Shown here piece by piece: positions 8,602 to 15,657 of a stretch of DNA of 34,516 nucleotides. This DNA comes from Deltaproteobacteria bacterium (GTDB taxonomy: Bacteria > Desulfobacterota > Dissulfuribacteria > Dissulfuribacterales > JALVPX01), in NCBI GenBank assembly GCA_027023445.1, contig JALVVK010000085.1, forward strand, positions 1 through 34,516, written 5' to 3'. The notes under the pieces are model-generated. The model searched no databases. It was not told the origin of the DNA and saw only the letters and a program-made list of their open reading frames with translations. How positions within the stretch are numbered: position 1 is the stretch's first letter; every line of letters starts with the position of its first letter. Position numbers and translations under genes: made by a program.

Positions 8602-9963
8602 TTAACCGTTCTGAAGTTTTCTGAAAAGTTCTTTTTTATTTCTGGCGCCTGCCTTTTCATATATCCTGCTGCAGATGGCCTTTACTGTCCCAAGGGCAAT
8701 GCCAAGGTCGGATGAAACCTCTCTTAGCTTTTTCCCTTCGATGAGGAGTAAAAAGACCTCTGTTTCACGTTCAGAAAGCCGCAGTTTTTTGGCAATGCTT
8801 TCCAGGATAAATTTGTCCGAGGGGTGGCTGTCTTCAATCCCGTTTGAAGAACCAGAAACATTATTGTTCGTTATGTCGTCCCTTGTGGAAGGTGGCGGCG
8901 GAAGCGCAAGAGGCGTCTGCTTTTGATCATTACCGTGTCTTTCCATTAAGAAGCGGCAACATAAAATAGCAGGGACAATCATGAGAAACAGGAAAAAGAG
9001 TTGCCATTCTAAACTTTGGGATGAATCCGGACCGAGCCTGGAAAAAAGCAGGGTCCCTGAAAGGATGGACAGGGGGAAAAGTGTAAGGCTCAAGGCAGTT
9101 TCCAGAAGATTTTCAGTCATGGCCAGGATATAGGAAATGGAAAAGACATCCGCCATGCCAAAACCAACCTCTATGAAGAAGAGGGATATATCGGGAAGGT
9201 GAGCCATTTGAAATATTACAGAAAGCCCCATGAGTGGAATTATCATGGCAGGCAAAAAGTCAAAGGCCCAGGGATTTTTTATCAGGGCTAAAATTCCTGC
9301 AACGTATCCGCCTGTACTTATAAGATTAAAATAGGTGAAATCCATCACGGGACCTTGGCTGGTTTCCAGACATGAATAATAAAATCCGCCCAGTAAATAG
9401 AAGGTAAAAAAGAAAAACAGGAAGAATAGCAGGTGCCTTGGTGGTCTAAAGGACAGGTTCTTGATTGAGAAGGTGGCGTCAGGCCTTTTTATTCTCCATG
9501 AGACCAGGCCAAGGGCCAGAAGCATGAGTCCAATGGGATAGGGTAGTCGCTCGAGTATCAAAAGAATCACATTGCCAGAGAGGATGCCAAGTCCCACTGA
9601 GGGGATAAGTCCTTCGATGGCTATATTTTTTGCAAGGATGGCAAGATGGATGAGAAGCACACTAAAGAAAAGGCCCAGAAAGAAGCTTAGAAAAGGATTC
9701 GAGTACCATGCGGAAAATACAAGAAGAATTGATTCAATGGTCCATGAGCGAAGGGCGAATTGGGCAGTCGTTCCCTTTCGAGACCACAAAAATGATGCCA
9801 GGGGGAGGCCTGTCAGATTTCCAATGAGAAAGAACGTGCTCCTCTCTGACGAAATGTCTGGTAACAGTCCCTGCTCAAGAGCTGCACCCAGGAGCAATAT
9901 TGAGGTTAATAGAAATCCCTTGAAAATAGGGGCTGAAAAGTCGGATGTTTTAAAAAAATACAC
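8602..9963 (-). CDS. Membrane-embedded LuxR-family transcriptional regulator (about 12 helices plus HTH)
   Basis: 453 residues. Residues 15-350 contain about 12 strongly hydrophobic segments separated by short polar loops, resembling a major-facilitator-like bundle (e.g. FLLTSILLLGAALEQGLL, LLFFLFFFFTFYLLGGFYY). A polar linker rich in Pro and Asn follows (about 350-385). The last 65 residues are a GerE/LuxR-type helix-turn-helix (LSERETEVFLLLIEG, LGIALGTVKAICSRIYEKAG). There is no receiver or autoinducer-binding domain. Similar membrane-LuxR proteins are known in Actinobacteria such as Eggerthella. The start chosen is GTG 9963, with a weak ribosome site. The nearest downstream gene on the same strand is the PEP-CTERM gene, across palindrome-rich DNA that it might control. 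The sensed ligand is unknown. Confidence 0.85.
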   Translation of the reverse strand: MYFFKTSDFSAPIFKGFLLTSILLLGAALEQGLLPDISSERSTFFLIGNLTGLPLASFLWSRKGTTAQFALRSWTIESILLVFSAWYSNPFLSFFLGLFFSVLLIHLAILAKNIAIEGLIPSVGLGILSGNVILLILERLPYPIGLMLLALGLVSWRIKRPDATFSIKNLSFRPPRHLLFFLFFFFTFYLLGGFYYSCLETSQGPVMDFTYFNLISTGGYVAGILALIKNPWAFDFLPAMIIPLMGLSVIFQMAHLPDISLFFIEVGFGMADVFSISYILAMTENLLETALSLTLFPLSILSGTLLFSRLGPDSSQSLEWQLFFLFLMIVPAILCCRFLMERHGNDQKQTPLALPPPPSTRDDITNNNVSGSSNGIEDSHPSDKFILESIAKKLRLSERETEVFLLLIEGKKLREVSSDLGIALGTVKAICSRIYEKAGARNKKELFRKLQNG

Positions 9964-10471
9964 AAGAATCTTTGAATCTGTCGCGGGATACGGGCTGGCA
10001 AAACCGCAGTGCAGTTGGCAGTAGACTTGAGCCCATGATTAGCGCCTTTATGGTTTATTCTGTTGGGGAATCAACTCTGTGTCATGATTTATTAATGAAT
10101 TCAAATTGTTATATGGCACCTTTTCCCCGGATTACGTAATTCGGGAGCCAATTATGAATAATCGGCAAGCATTTTTTAGAACAACGTACTGATTTTAAAT
10201 ATAAAAGCCTCCTCTCCTGGTCAAATAACATTGATCCTGAATAAGAAAAAGAGATACCCAAAAAGTGATAAAAATATAGCACAAAAATGTTATGGTCGTA
10301 AACCAGAGGAGGAGTCCGCCGGCAGAATTTTAACTGTTTCGGGGGCGCAGGGCTCATGCGTCGCTTTCTGAGCAAGTTGCCACCGGATCAACCGCCTCAC
10401 TGACGTCTGAAACTTGATGTTTCATGCGATATGGCGTATTCCTGTGGCAGTGGGGCGCAACCGGAGGAAAT
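9964..10471. other. Gene-free stretch between the LuxR-type gene and the repeat cluster
   Basis: No convincing gene. A minus-strand frame at 10109-10375 has no ribosome site, no recognisable domain and odd composition, and is rejected. The minus-strand leader of the LuxR-type gene contains possible stem arms GGGCT (9992-9996) and AGCCC (10030-10034). No known riboswitch or tRNA was recognised. Confidence 0.5.
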
Positions 10472-10541
10472 AGCTCAAAGCTGAAAGCTGAAAGTTGAAA
10501 GTTGAAAGTTGAAAGCTCAAAGCTGAAAGCTCAAAGCTCAA
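10472..10541 (+). repeat. Tandem 7-base repeat, ten units
   Basis: Ten consecutive copies of AGCTSAA or AGTTGAA with no spacers. Unit order: AGCTCAA, two AGCTGAA, three AGTTGAA, AGCTCAA, AGCTGAA, two AGCTCAA. This is a true short tandem array, not a CRISPR. Two more units in the same orientation lie at 10739-10752 and four inverted units at 10788-10815. Confidence 0.9.
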
Positions 10542-10602
10542 GGTAAAGATTAAAAAATTGTTTTCCATAAGTTACAATTCACCGTTTACCATTCAATATT
10601 TT

Positions 10603-10635
10603 CATGTCCTGGGGTGTGAAGCACCACTTGGCATG
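10603..10635 (+). repeat. CATG-bounded hairpin repeat, copy 1
   Basis: 33 bases beginning and ending in CATG, with inner hairpin GGTGTGAAGCACC (10614-10626). The same layout recurs at 15599, 22940 and 23580, all in the same orientation. In this copy the inner stem is GGTG/CACC, extendable by a T-G pair. It is preceded by TTTACCATTCAATATTTT, like the leader of the other copies. Confidence 0.8.
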
Positions 10636-10695
10636 CAGGTTTAGGTGAACAAAATGTCTGGCTGAATTCCGACTAATTCTTTATTTATTCGACCA

Positions 10696-10738
10696 AACTT
10701 TCATGAGATGGGGTTTGTCACCCCCTGACATGAAAGTT
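10696..10738. repeat. Hairpin with 10-base perfect arms, related to the CATG family
   Basis: AACTTTCATG (10696-10705) pairs perfectly with CATGAAAGTT (10729-10738). Inside, GGGG (10710-10713) can pair with CCCC (10721-10724). The outer arm is the same CATGAAAGTT module that ends copies 2 and 4 of the CATG family, but the inner core differs. Confidence 0.75.
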
Positions 10739-10815
10739 AGCTCAAAGCTCAAAGTCAGAAACTAAAAGCAAACATGGCTTCTTTGCCTTGAGCCTTGAGC
10801 TTTCAGCTTTGAGCT
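10739..10815. repeat. Inverted 7-base repeat units
   Basis: Two forward units AGCTCAA at 10739-10752 and four reverse units at 10788-10815 (TTGAGCC, TTGAGCT, TTCAGCT, TTGAGCT). The reverse units are complementary to the ten-unit array at 10472-10541. A long-range inverted repeat therefore encloses both hairpins at 10603 and 10696. Confidence 0.85.
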
Positions 10816-10833
10816 ATTTTCACGGTAAATCAT
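10811..10833 (+). repeat. 23-base dispersed repeat, copy 1
   Basis: This block contains TATTTTCACGGTAAATCAT. It matches the reverse complement of 23497-23519 at 22 of 23 positions. It overlaps the last inverted 7-base unit and the start of the 36-base repeat at 10831-10866, showing that the repeat modules are joined end to end. Confidence 0.75.
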
Positions 10834-10866
10834 TTTCTCAGGCATTCGAAGCGCATAATCCGGGAT
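10831..10866 (+). repeat. 36-base repeat in the manB leader, copy 1
   Basis: It begins CATTTTCTCAGGCA and ends GCATAATCCGGGAT. A second copy at 13494-13529 matches 33 of 36 positions. In both cases the repeat ends 12-17 bases before a start codon (manB here, dtd there), so it lies in the translation initiation region. Confidence 0.85.
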
Positions 10867-10878
10867 CAAGGAGGCATT

Positions 10879-12234
10879 GTGAACACGGAGATATTCAGAG
10901 AGTACGACATAAGAGGCAGGGTGGATACCGATCTGGATGAAAGCACCGTCTATGCCATAGGAAGGGCGTATGGCACCTTCCTGGCGCGGGAAGGGCTTTC
11001 CAGGGTTACAAGCGGAAGGGACGGCCGGGTTCATTCGGAGTCTATTCAGCAGACACTTATAAGGGGCATGCGTGCCGCGGGTTGCGACATTACAGACGTC
11101 GGGCTCTGCCCCACACCGCTGCTTTATTTTTCCATTGAACACCTGGGTACGGATGGCGGTATACAGGTAACCGGGAGCCACAATCCCCCGGAATACAACG
11201 GATTTAAGATGTGCGTCCGCAACGCCACCCTGTTTGGCGCGCAGATCCGGGAGATAAGACGGATTATTGAACAGGACGGCTATGCCGCGGGGGAGGGGAC
11301 GCTTGAATCCCGCCATATAATCGAGCCATATCTGCAGTACCTCAGGGGAAATATCCGCGTATCCCGGCCCTTGAAGGTGGTTGTTGACGCTGGGAACGGG
11401 GTTTCGGGCCTTGTCGCGCCACGGGCCTTTTCCGACCAGGGGTGTGATGTTGTTCCCCTGTACTGCGACGTGGACGGGACGTTTCCCAATCACCACCCGG
11501 ATCCCACAATTCCTGAAAATCTGCGGGATTTGAGGGACACGGTCCTGAAAACCGGGGCGGATTTCGGCGTGGCCTATGACGGTGACGGGGACAGGCTTGG
11601 TGTTGTGGATGAAAAGGGAGGTATCCTGTGGGGGGACCAGTTGCTCATGATCTTTGCCAGGGACATATTGAAGGATCATCCGGGAGCCGCCATCATAGGG
11701 GAGGTTAAATGCTCCCAGGTCATGTACCAGGATATCGAAAAACACGGTGGGCGGCCCGTCATGTGGAAGACCGGCCATTCACTTATAAAGCAGAAGATGC
11801 GGGAGGAAAATGCCCTGCTGGCAGGCGAGATGAGCGGGCATATGTTTTTCGCACACAGGTATTTCGGCTTTGATGACGGCCTTTACGCGTCTTTGCGTCT
11901 GGCTGAGATTCTGGCAAAGGGCACCATGCCTCTGTCCCGCTTTTTAGAGGATGTCCCGGAGACGTTTTCCACCCCGGAAATCAGGGTGGAGTGTCCTGAA
12001 CGGCTCAAGTTCAGCATAGTGGAGCGTATTCGTGACTGGTTCGCCCGGCGTCATGAAACCATAGACGTTGACGGTGTGCGGGTGGTTTTTCCCAATGGGT
12101 GGGGACTTATCCGCGCGTCTAACACCCAGCCCGTTCTGGTGCTTCGTTTTGAGGCGGACTCCCCTGAAAATCTGGAGAAAATCAGGGGCTTCATGGAAGG
12201 GAAGCTGAAAGAGGTAATGGATGGGGAAAGATAG
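10879..12234 (+). CDS. manB: Phosphomannomutase / phosphoglucomutase
   Basis: 451 residues, alpha-D-phosphohexomutase family (AlgC-like). It interconverts hexose 6- and 1-phosphates, supplying precursors for LPS and exopolysaccharide. Visible motifs: the N-terminal FREYDIRG signature; active-site serine loop VTGSHNPPEYNGFKM (about residues 96-110); metal-binding DGDGDRLG (about 234-241); sugar-binding GEMSGHMFF (about 315-323); and a C-terminal domain with the phosphate-contacting RASNTQPVLVLRFE. Start GTG 10879 with AAGGAGG 6 bases upstream. The leader is occupied by a 36-base repeat. The stop overlaps the start of the DciA-like gene by 14 bases, implying translational coupling. Mannose versus glucose preference cannot be read from sequence. 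Confidence 0.93.
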   Translation: MNTEIFREYDIRGRVDTDLDESTVYAIGRAYGTFLAREGLSRVTSGRDGRVHSESIQQTLIRGMRAAGCDITDVGLCPTPLLYFSIEHLGTDGGIQVTGSHNPPEYNGFKMCVRNATLFGAQIREIRRIIEQDGYAAGEGTLESRHIIEPYLQYLRGNIRVSRPLKVVVDAGNGVSGLVAPRAFSDQGCDVVPLYCDVDGTFPNHHPDPTIPENLRDLRDTVLKTGADFGVAYDGDGDRLGVVDEKGGILWGDQLLMIFARDILKDHPGAAIIGEVKCSQVMYQDIEKHGGRPVMWKTGHSLIKQKMREENALLAGEMSGHMFFAHRYFGFDDGLYASLRLAEILAKGTMPLSRFLEDVPETFSTPEIRVECPERLKFSIVERIRDWFARRHETIDVDGVRVVFPNGWGLIRASNTQPVLVLRFEADSPENLEKIRGFMEGKLKEVMDGER

Positions 12235-12712
12235 CCCCCGGGTATCCAGGCTCTCCCGCCTGATTTCTGACATGGCCTCCAGGCAGGGGTGGTCGCCCAG
12301 GCTGGCAAGGGCAAGGGCCTGGAAAATCTGGGAAGAGGTGGTAGGGGCGGAGATTGGCGCCCATTCCTGGCCATCGAGGATCATCAGGGGCGAGGTCCTG
12401 GAGGTGGCGGTCAGTGATTCGGTATGGATGCAGCAGATCAGTTTTCATAAGGCTTTCATCGTTCAGGAACTTAACTCAAGGTTACGAAGGGATGCCGCGT
12501 TAAAAGATATTCGCCTGGTGCTTGGGAATCCTGGGGAAACACGTTTCGGCAGCAAAAAAATAGGCTCTCATGTCCGGCATGAAAATATGAAGATAGACCG
12601 TGGGGAATGGGAACGGGCAAAGGACCTGTTTGCCTCCGTAAAAGACGATGAGCTGAGAGGCGCCCTTGTGCGCCTTTATTTGAAGTCGAGGATGCGCCAG
12701 AAGAGAGACTGA
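12221..12712 (+). CDS. DciA-like (DUF721) protein
   Basis: 163 residues. The N-terminal half matches the DUF721 pattern: a helix with SRLISDMASRQGW, then ARAWKIWEEVVGAEIGAHSWPSRI and GEVLEVAVSDSVWMQQISF. DciA proteins load or operate the replicative helicase DnaB in bacteria lacking DnaC/DnaI. The C-terminal 60 residues are Lys/Arg/Glu rich without a recognised fold. It overlaps manB by 14 bases and faces the TrmN6-like gene tail to tail with only 7 bases between, so no separate terminator fits. The family match is clear; the replication role in this organism is inferred. Confidence 0.8.
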   Translation: MGKDSPRVSRLSRLISDMASRQGWSPRLARARAWKIWEEVVGAEIGAHSWPSRIIRGEVLEVAVSDSVWMQQISFHKAFIVQELNSRLRRDAALKDIRLVLGNPGETRFGSKKIGSHVRHENMKIDRGEWERAKDLFASVKDDELRGALVRLYLKSRMRQKRD

Positions 12713-12719
12713 CACCAAA

Positions 12720-13409
12720 TCAGGATCTAATTTTTCCTCCGTTTTTCAGGATCAGGGGCTGCAGTACCCTAAGTTCCACGCCCGCGTCCCTGCACCCTTC
12801 CACCAGGATCATCCTTGCCTGGCTGTTTGCGTCGGGATGCACAAACCTGGCCCTTTTGGGTTCAAGGGACATTTCCCGCATTCCGGAGAACAGGCTTATG
12901 GAACGGTCTGCCGGGTATATAACCGCTATCCGTCCGCCCGGCCTGAGCGCGTATCTCGCGGCTTTCAGTATCCCGGTCAGAGTGGTAAGTATTTCGTGGC
13001 GCGCCAGGGCCTCCTGGGAGTTTATGCATATCCTTCCGGTGTCAGGGGGACGGTATGGAGGATTTGAGACCACATAATCAAAGGAGCCGGCAGGCAGAAT
13101 CCGCTGGATATTGTTCAGGTCTTCCCGGATTATTTTTATCTGTTCCTCCATGTGGTTTATCCGGATATTTTTCTCCGCCAGCCCTGCAAGCGGATGTTGG
13201 ATTTCAATGGCAGTGATGTGAATTTCTGGATATCTGTCTGCCAGGAGCATGGAAATAATGCCGCAGCCCGCTCCCAGCTCCAGCACCCTGTCCCTTTGCC
13301 TGGGACCGGCAAAGTCGGCCAGCAGGAGTGAGTCTATGGAAAAACGGTAACCGTCCGCAGGTTGCAGCACCTCAATATTTTCTATGGAGTCACGGGTGAT
13401 TCGATTCAT
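12720..13409 (-). CDS. TrmN6-like SAM-dependent methyltransferase
   Basis: 229 residues. The SAM motif VLELGAGCGIISMLLA (about residues 40-55) and the N6-adenine motif YVVSNPPYRPPD (about 110-121) place it with TrmN6/YfiC, which methylates N6 of adenosine 37 in tRNA1(Val). The opening HDxLLLADF-like segment (SIDSLLLADFA) is also typical. ATG 13409 lacks a clear Shine-Dalgarno, only an A-rich tract (AAAAAAAATG). Divergent from dtd, with 137 bases between that contain a 36-base repeat. Exact substrate (tRNA or another RNA/protein) is inferred from the family. Confidence 0.8.
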   Translation of the reverse strand: MNRITRDSIENIEVLQPADGYRFSIDSLLLADFAGPRQRDRVLELGAGCGIISMLLADRYPEIHITAIEIQHPLAGLAEKNIRINHMEEQIKIIREDLNNIQRILPAGSFDYVVSNPPYRPPDTGRICINSQEALARHEILTTLTGILKAARYALRPGGRIAVIYPADRSISLFSGMREMSLEPKRARFVHPDANSQARMILVEGCRDAGVELRVLQPLILKNGGKIRS

Positions 13410-13493
13410 TTTTTTTGTAAAATGATATATGGATGAATATTTCGTAGAAGGTATTTTTATCTGGATAAAACCACAGGCCTGAGGAGTTTAAAA

Positions 13494-13529
13494 CATTTTC
13501 TCAGGCAGTTGAAGTGCATAATCCGGGAT
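13494..13529 (+). repeat. 36-base repeat in the dtd leader, copy 2
   Basis: Matches 10831-10866 at 33 of 36 positions, same orientation, ending 17 bases before the dtd ATG. In this copy GCCTGAG at 13477-13483 and CTCAGGC at 13500-13506 form 7-base perfect inverted arms, a feature absent from copy 1. Confidence 0.85.
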
Positions 13530-13546
13530 AAGTGCGGGGGAATGTT

Positions 13547-14005
13547 ATGAGGGCTGTATTGCAGAGGGTGACAGAGGCCATGGTAAAGGTGGATGGAGCC
13601 GTTATCGGCAGTATCGGCGTTGGAGCCCTGATTTTCGTGGGGGTGGAACAGGGAGACACGGAGCGGGATGCCCTGTACCTGGCTGATAAGTGCGCGGGAC
13701 TCCGTATCTTTGAGGATGGCCATGGCAGGATGAACCTTTCCCTGGCCGAAGTGGGGGGCGGAGTACTCCTTGTTTCCCAGTTTACCCTGTGCGCGGATTG
13801 CAGGAAGGGCAGGCGTCCCTCATTTGTCAGGGCGGCCCGGCCTGAGAAGGCCGAGGCCCTCTATGAACTTGTGGGGCGGGAAATCCGCAAAAAAGGTATT
13901 GATGTGCAGACCGGAAGGTTCGGGGCGATGATGGACATACACCTGGTAAATCACGGCCCGGTAACAATATTGCTTGACAGCCGGGGAGCGCTGCAGGCGG
14001 GGTAA
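13547..14005 (+). CDS. dtd: D-aminoacyl-tRNA deacylase
   Basis: 152 residues from ATG 13547, which has GGGGGA 5 bases upstream; an in-frame GTG at 13532 would add five residues and is less likely. It hydrolyses D-aminoacyl-tRNA (and mischarged Gly-tRNA-Ala), recycling tRNA. Family motifs are intact: start [17 protein letters not shown], the active-site [17 protein letters not shown] (about residues 78-94) and the cross-subunit Gly-cisPro motif [11 protein letters not shown] near the C-terminus. Convergent with the universal stress gene, 15 bases apart. Confidence 0.95.
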   Translation: MRAVLQRVTEAMVKVDGAVIGSIGVGALIFVGVEQGDTERDALYLADKCAGLRIFEDGHGRMNLSLAEVGGGVLLVSQFTLCADCRKGRRPSFVRAARPEKAEALYELVGREIRKKGIDVQTGRFGAMMDIHLVNHGPVTILLDSRGALQAG

Positions 14006-14021
14006 GAGGTAATCCTCGCCT
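13995..14021. terminator. Possible bidirectional hairpin between dtd and the stress protein gene
   Basis: AGGCGGGG (13995-14002) can pair with CCTCGCCT (14014-14021), 8 pairs including one wobble. It spans both stop codons of two convergent genes. There is no T-run on either side, so if it ends transcription it is not a standard intrinsic terminator. Confidence 0.3.
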
Positions 14022-14488
14022 TAGCCCTCTGACCTGGAAATCCATCCAATGGGGATGCAAAGAACCGGGCATGGCAGAAGCCTTACCACCTTTTCTACGG
14101 TGCTTCCAAAGAAGATCTCATCGATCTTGCCCACACCCCTGCTTCCATATCCTCCCATAAGTACAAGGTCGGCCTGGAGTTCCCGGGCTTTCACAGCGAT
14201 TTCCTGGAAAGGGTTGCCATAGGAGACTATGGAATCCCTGACCCTGTCAACCAGGCCCGTTTCCCTTAAAAATTGTTTAAGGCCCTGTTTGGCCTGTTTG
14301 CCCAGCCGCTTTTGAACCTCTTCCGGAGGCTCGTCTGAGTATTGCGCGATTTTATCAGCGATGCGGGTGTCAACTACATGGATGAGTACCAGTTGAGCCT
14401 CCTTGGGAAACATCTGCTTGGCGAAATTGATCGCGCTTCTGGCGCATTCAGAAAAATCTACAGGAATCAGTACGGTGGAAATGTTCAT
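14021..14488 (-). CDS. Universal stress protein (UspA family)
   Basis: 155 residues from ATG 14488 (MNISTVLIPVDFSECA), preceded by GGGAGA. A longer frame from 14521 adds 11 residues without family support. The fold signature is present: the opening IPVDFS, a central LVLMGGYGSRGVGKIDEIFFGS matching the ATP-binding G-x2-G-x9-G-S pattern, and the end PCPVLCIP. Single-domain UspA proteins of this class often bind ATP and respond to starvation or envelope stress. It lies 39 bases downstream of the prmA-like gene on the same strand, so they may share a transcript. Confidence 0.9.
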   Translation of the reverse strand: MNISTVLIPVDFSECARSAINFAKQMFPKEAQLVLIHVVDTRIADKIAQYSDEPPEEVQKRLGKQAKQGLKQFLRETGLVDRVRDSIVSYGNPFQEIAVKARELQADLVLMGGYGSRGVGKIDEIFFGSTVEKVVRLLPCPVLCIPIGWISRSEG

Positions 14489-14527
14489 AAGGATTCTCCC
14501 TTTTATCTGCATAAAAATCAAATGTTT

Positions 14528-15391
14528 TTACTTTTGCAGCGCGATAGAGGTGATCCAGCCATCCTGTTCTTCTGACCGGATAACCTCAAAACCACAGGGA
14601 TGGATCAGCCGGGAGATCTCCTCCTGGTTGGCTGCTTTGAAGCCGCTCATTACCACGATTCCAGGAGGAGCCAATAACTTTACGATCTCCCTGAATGTTC
14701 TGATCATAACAGAGATTGTCAGGTTAGCCAAAGCCAGGTTCCATTTCCCCTGTGGCAGGTTCTGTAAGGGAGTGTTCGTCACGGAAACCGTGGTTTCCAG
14801 TCCGTTTTGGCGTATGTTTTCCCGGGCTACCCTTATCGACTCCGGGTCAATATCCAGGCACAACACGGATCGGGCGTTCATTTTCCCAGCGATAATACCC
14901 AGGATGCCGGTTCCCGTGCCTACGTCCAGGACATCCCTGCCGCGGACGAGGTCGTGTTCGTGGAGATATTCCAGGGCTTGAACACTGCCCCGGGTGGTGG
15001 GATGGCAACCATCGCCAAAGGCCCATCCCGGCCGCATAAAGATGAAATTTTCCCCGGATGCCGGATGCCTGTTCAGGGTGTCGGGCGGCGCCACCATCCA
15101 CGACCGACCGACCCTCACCGGCTGTCCGTTTCCCAGGGAGTTATAACGTGCAAGGGGCATGACTTCCCAGTCTGTATCAGTGTTGGCATGCCCTGGAAGG
15201 CATTGTAAAACACGGACCTGGAGTCTCCGTAGGCAGGAATCCCAGCGCCCGGCAGGTTCCCTTGTGACAAGGGTCAGTATCCCCGGAGGGCTGTTCAGGA
15301 TCTGCCAGGGGATATCTGAGCACAGGTCAGCCGGGATATTGACCGGACCTTTTCCTGAAAAACGGATTTGAACCACCAGTCCCTCATTCAT
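14528..15391 (-). CDS. prmA: Ribosomal protein L11 methyltransferase (PrmA-like)
   Basis: 287 residues. The SAM-binding motif VLDVGTGTGILGIIAGKMNA (about residues 154-173) and the preceding GWAFGDGCHPTTRGSVQALEYL block follow the PrmA layout of an N-terminal L11-binding domain plus C-terminal Rossmann domain. Canonical PrmA has AFGTGTHPTT and ANIL; here they read AFGDGCHPTT and LANL, so divergence in the catalytic loop is real and a related methyltransferase is possible. Start ATG 15391 has only a weak ribosome site. The 266 bases upstream hold a palindromic repeat element, separating it from the coiled-coil gene on the same strand. Confidence 0.75.
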   Translation of the reverse strand: MNEGLVVQIRFSGKGPVNIPADLCSDIPWQILNSPPGILTLVTREPAGRWDSCLRRLQVRVLQCLPGHANTDTDWEVMPLARYNSLGNGQPVRVGRSWMVAPPDTLNRHPASGENFIFMRPGWAFGDGCHPTTRGSVQALEYLHEHDLVRGRDVLDVGTGTGILGIIAGKMNARSVLCLDIDPESIRVARENIRQNGLETTVSVTNTPLQNLPQGKWNLALANLTISVMIRTFREIVKLLAPPGIVVMSGFKAANQEEISRLIHPCGFEVIRSEEQDGWITSIALQK

Positions 15392-15469
15392 GGCCTGTTA
15401 ACCTGAGATACACCGATTTTTATTCCTGGCTATTGCTTGTCATGCCGGGCGCGCCGGAAATGGCAGTTG

Positions 15470-15640
15470 CCGTGAAAATACAATGTTAAATGGTAAATTC
15501 TAAATGTTAGATTAAGGTGCTAAAGTTATTATATCTTCCTGAATTTTAAAAAAATGCTTACCACAATTTACAATTTAACATTTACCATTTAACATTTTCA
15601 TGCTCTGGGGTGCGAAACACCACTCGGCATGAAAGTTTGG
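15470..15640. repeat. Composite palindromic intergenic element
   Basis: Left arm 15482-15498 (AATGTTAAATGGTAAAT) and right arm 15580-15596 are perfect 17-base inverted repeats separated by 81 bases. The right arm is directly followed by a CATG hairpin copy and AAAGTTTGG. The left flank extends outward so that 15470-15498 is a perfect 29-base reverse complement of 21483-21511. No coding frame lies inside, so it resembles a small non-autonomous element; no target-site duplication could be established. Confidence 0.75.
15599..15631 (+). repeat. CATG-bounded hairpin repeat, copy 2
   Basis: 33 bases with outer CATGC/GCATG and inner GGTGCGAAACACC, where GGTG pairs with CACC. Same orientation as copies 1, 3 and 4. 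Followed by AAAGTTTGGG. Confidence 0.8.
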
Positions 15641-15657
15641 GATGATAGCATCCATTG

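Noticed and set aside
9992-10034. Riboswitch upstream of the LuxR-type gene
   Set aside because: Only 5-base stem arms (GGGCT/AGCCC) and no conserved core of a known riboswitch class.
10109-10375. Minus-strand 88-codon frame
   Set aside because: No ribosome site, no recognisable domain, and it lies in a repeat-adjacent gene-free stretch; composition looks non-coding.
10472-10541. CRISPR array
   Set aside because: Units are 7 bases with no spacers and no cas genes are nearby; it is a simple tandem repeat.
10762-11778. Long minus-strand frame opposite manB
   Set aside because: Antisense to a clear phosphohexomutase with all motifs; a frame shadow.
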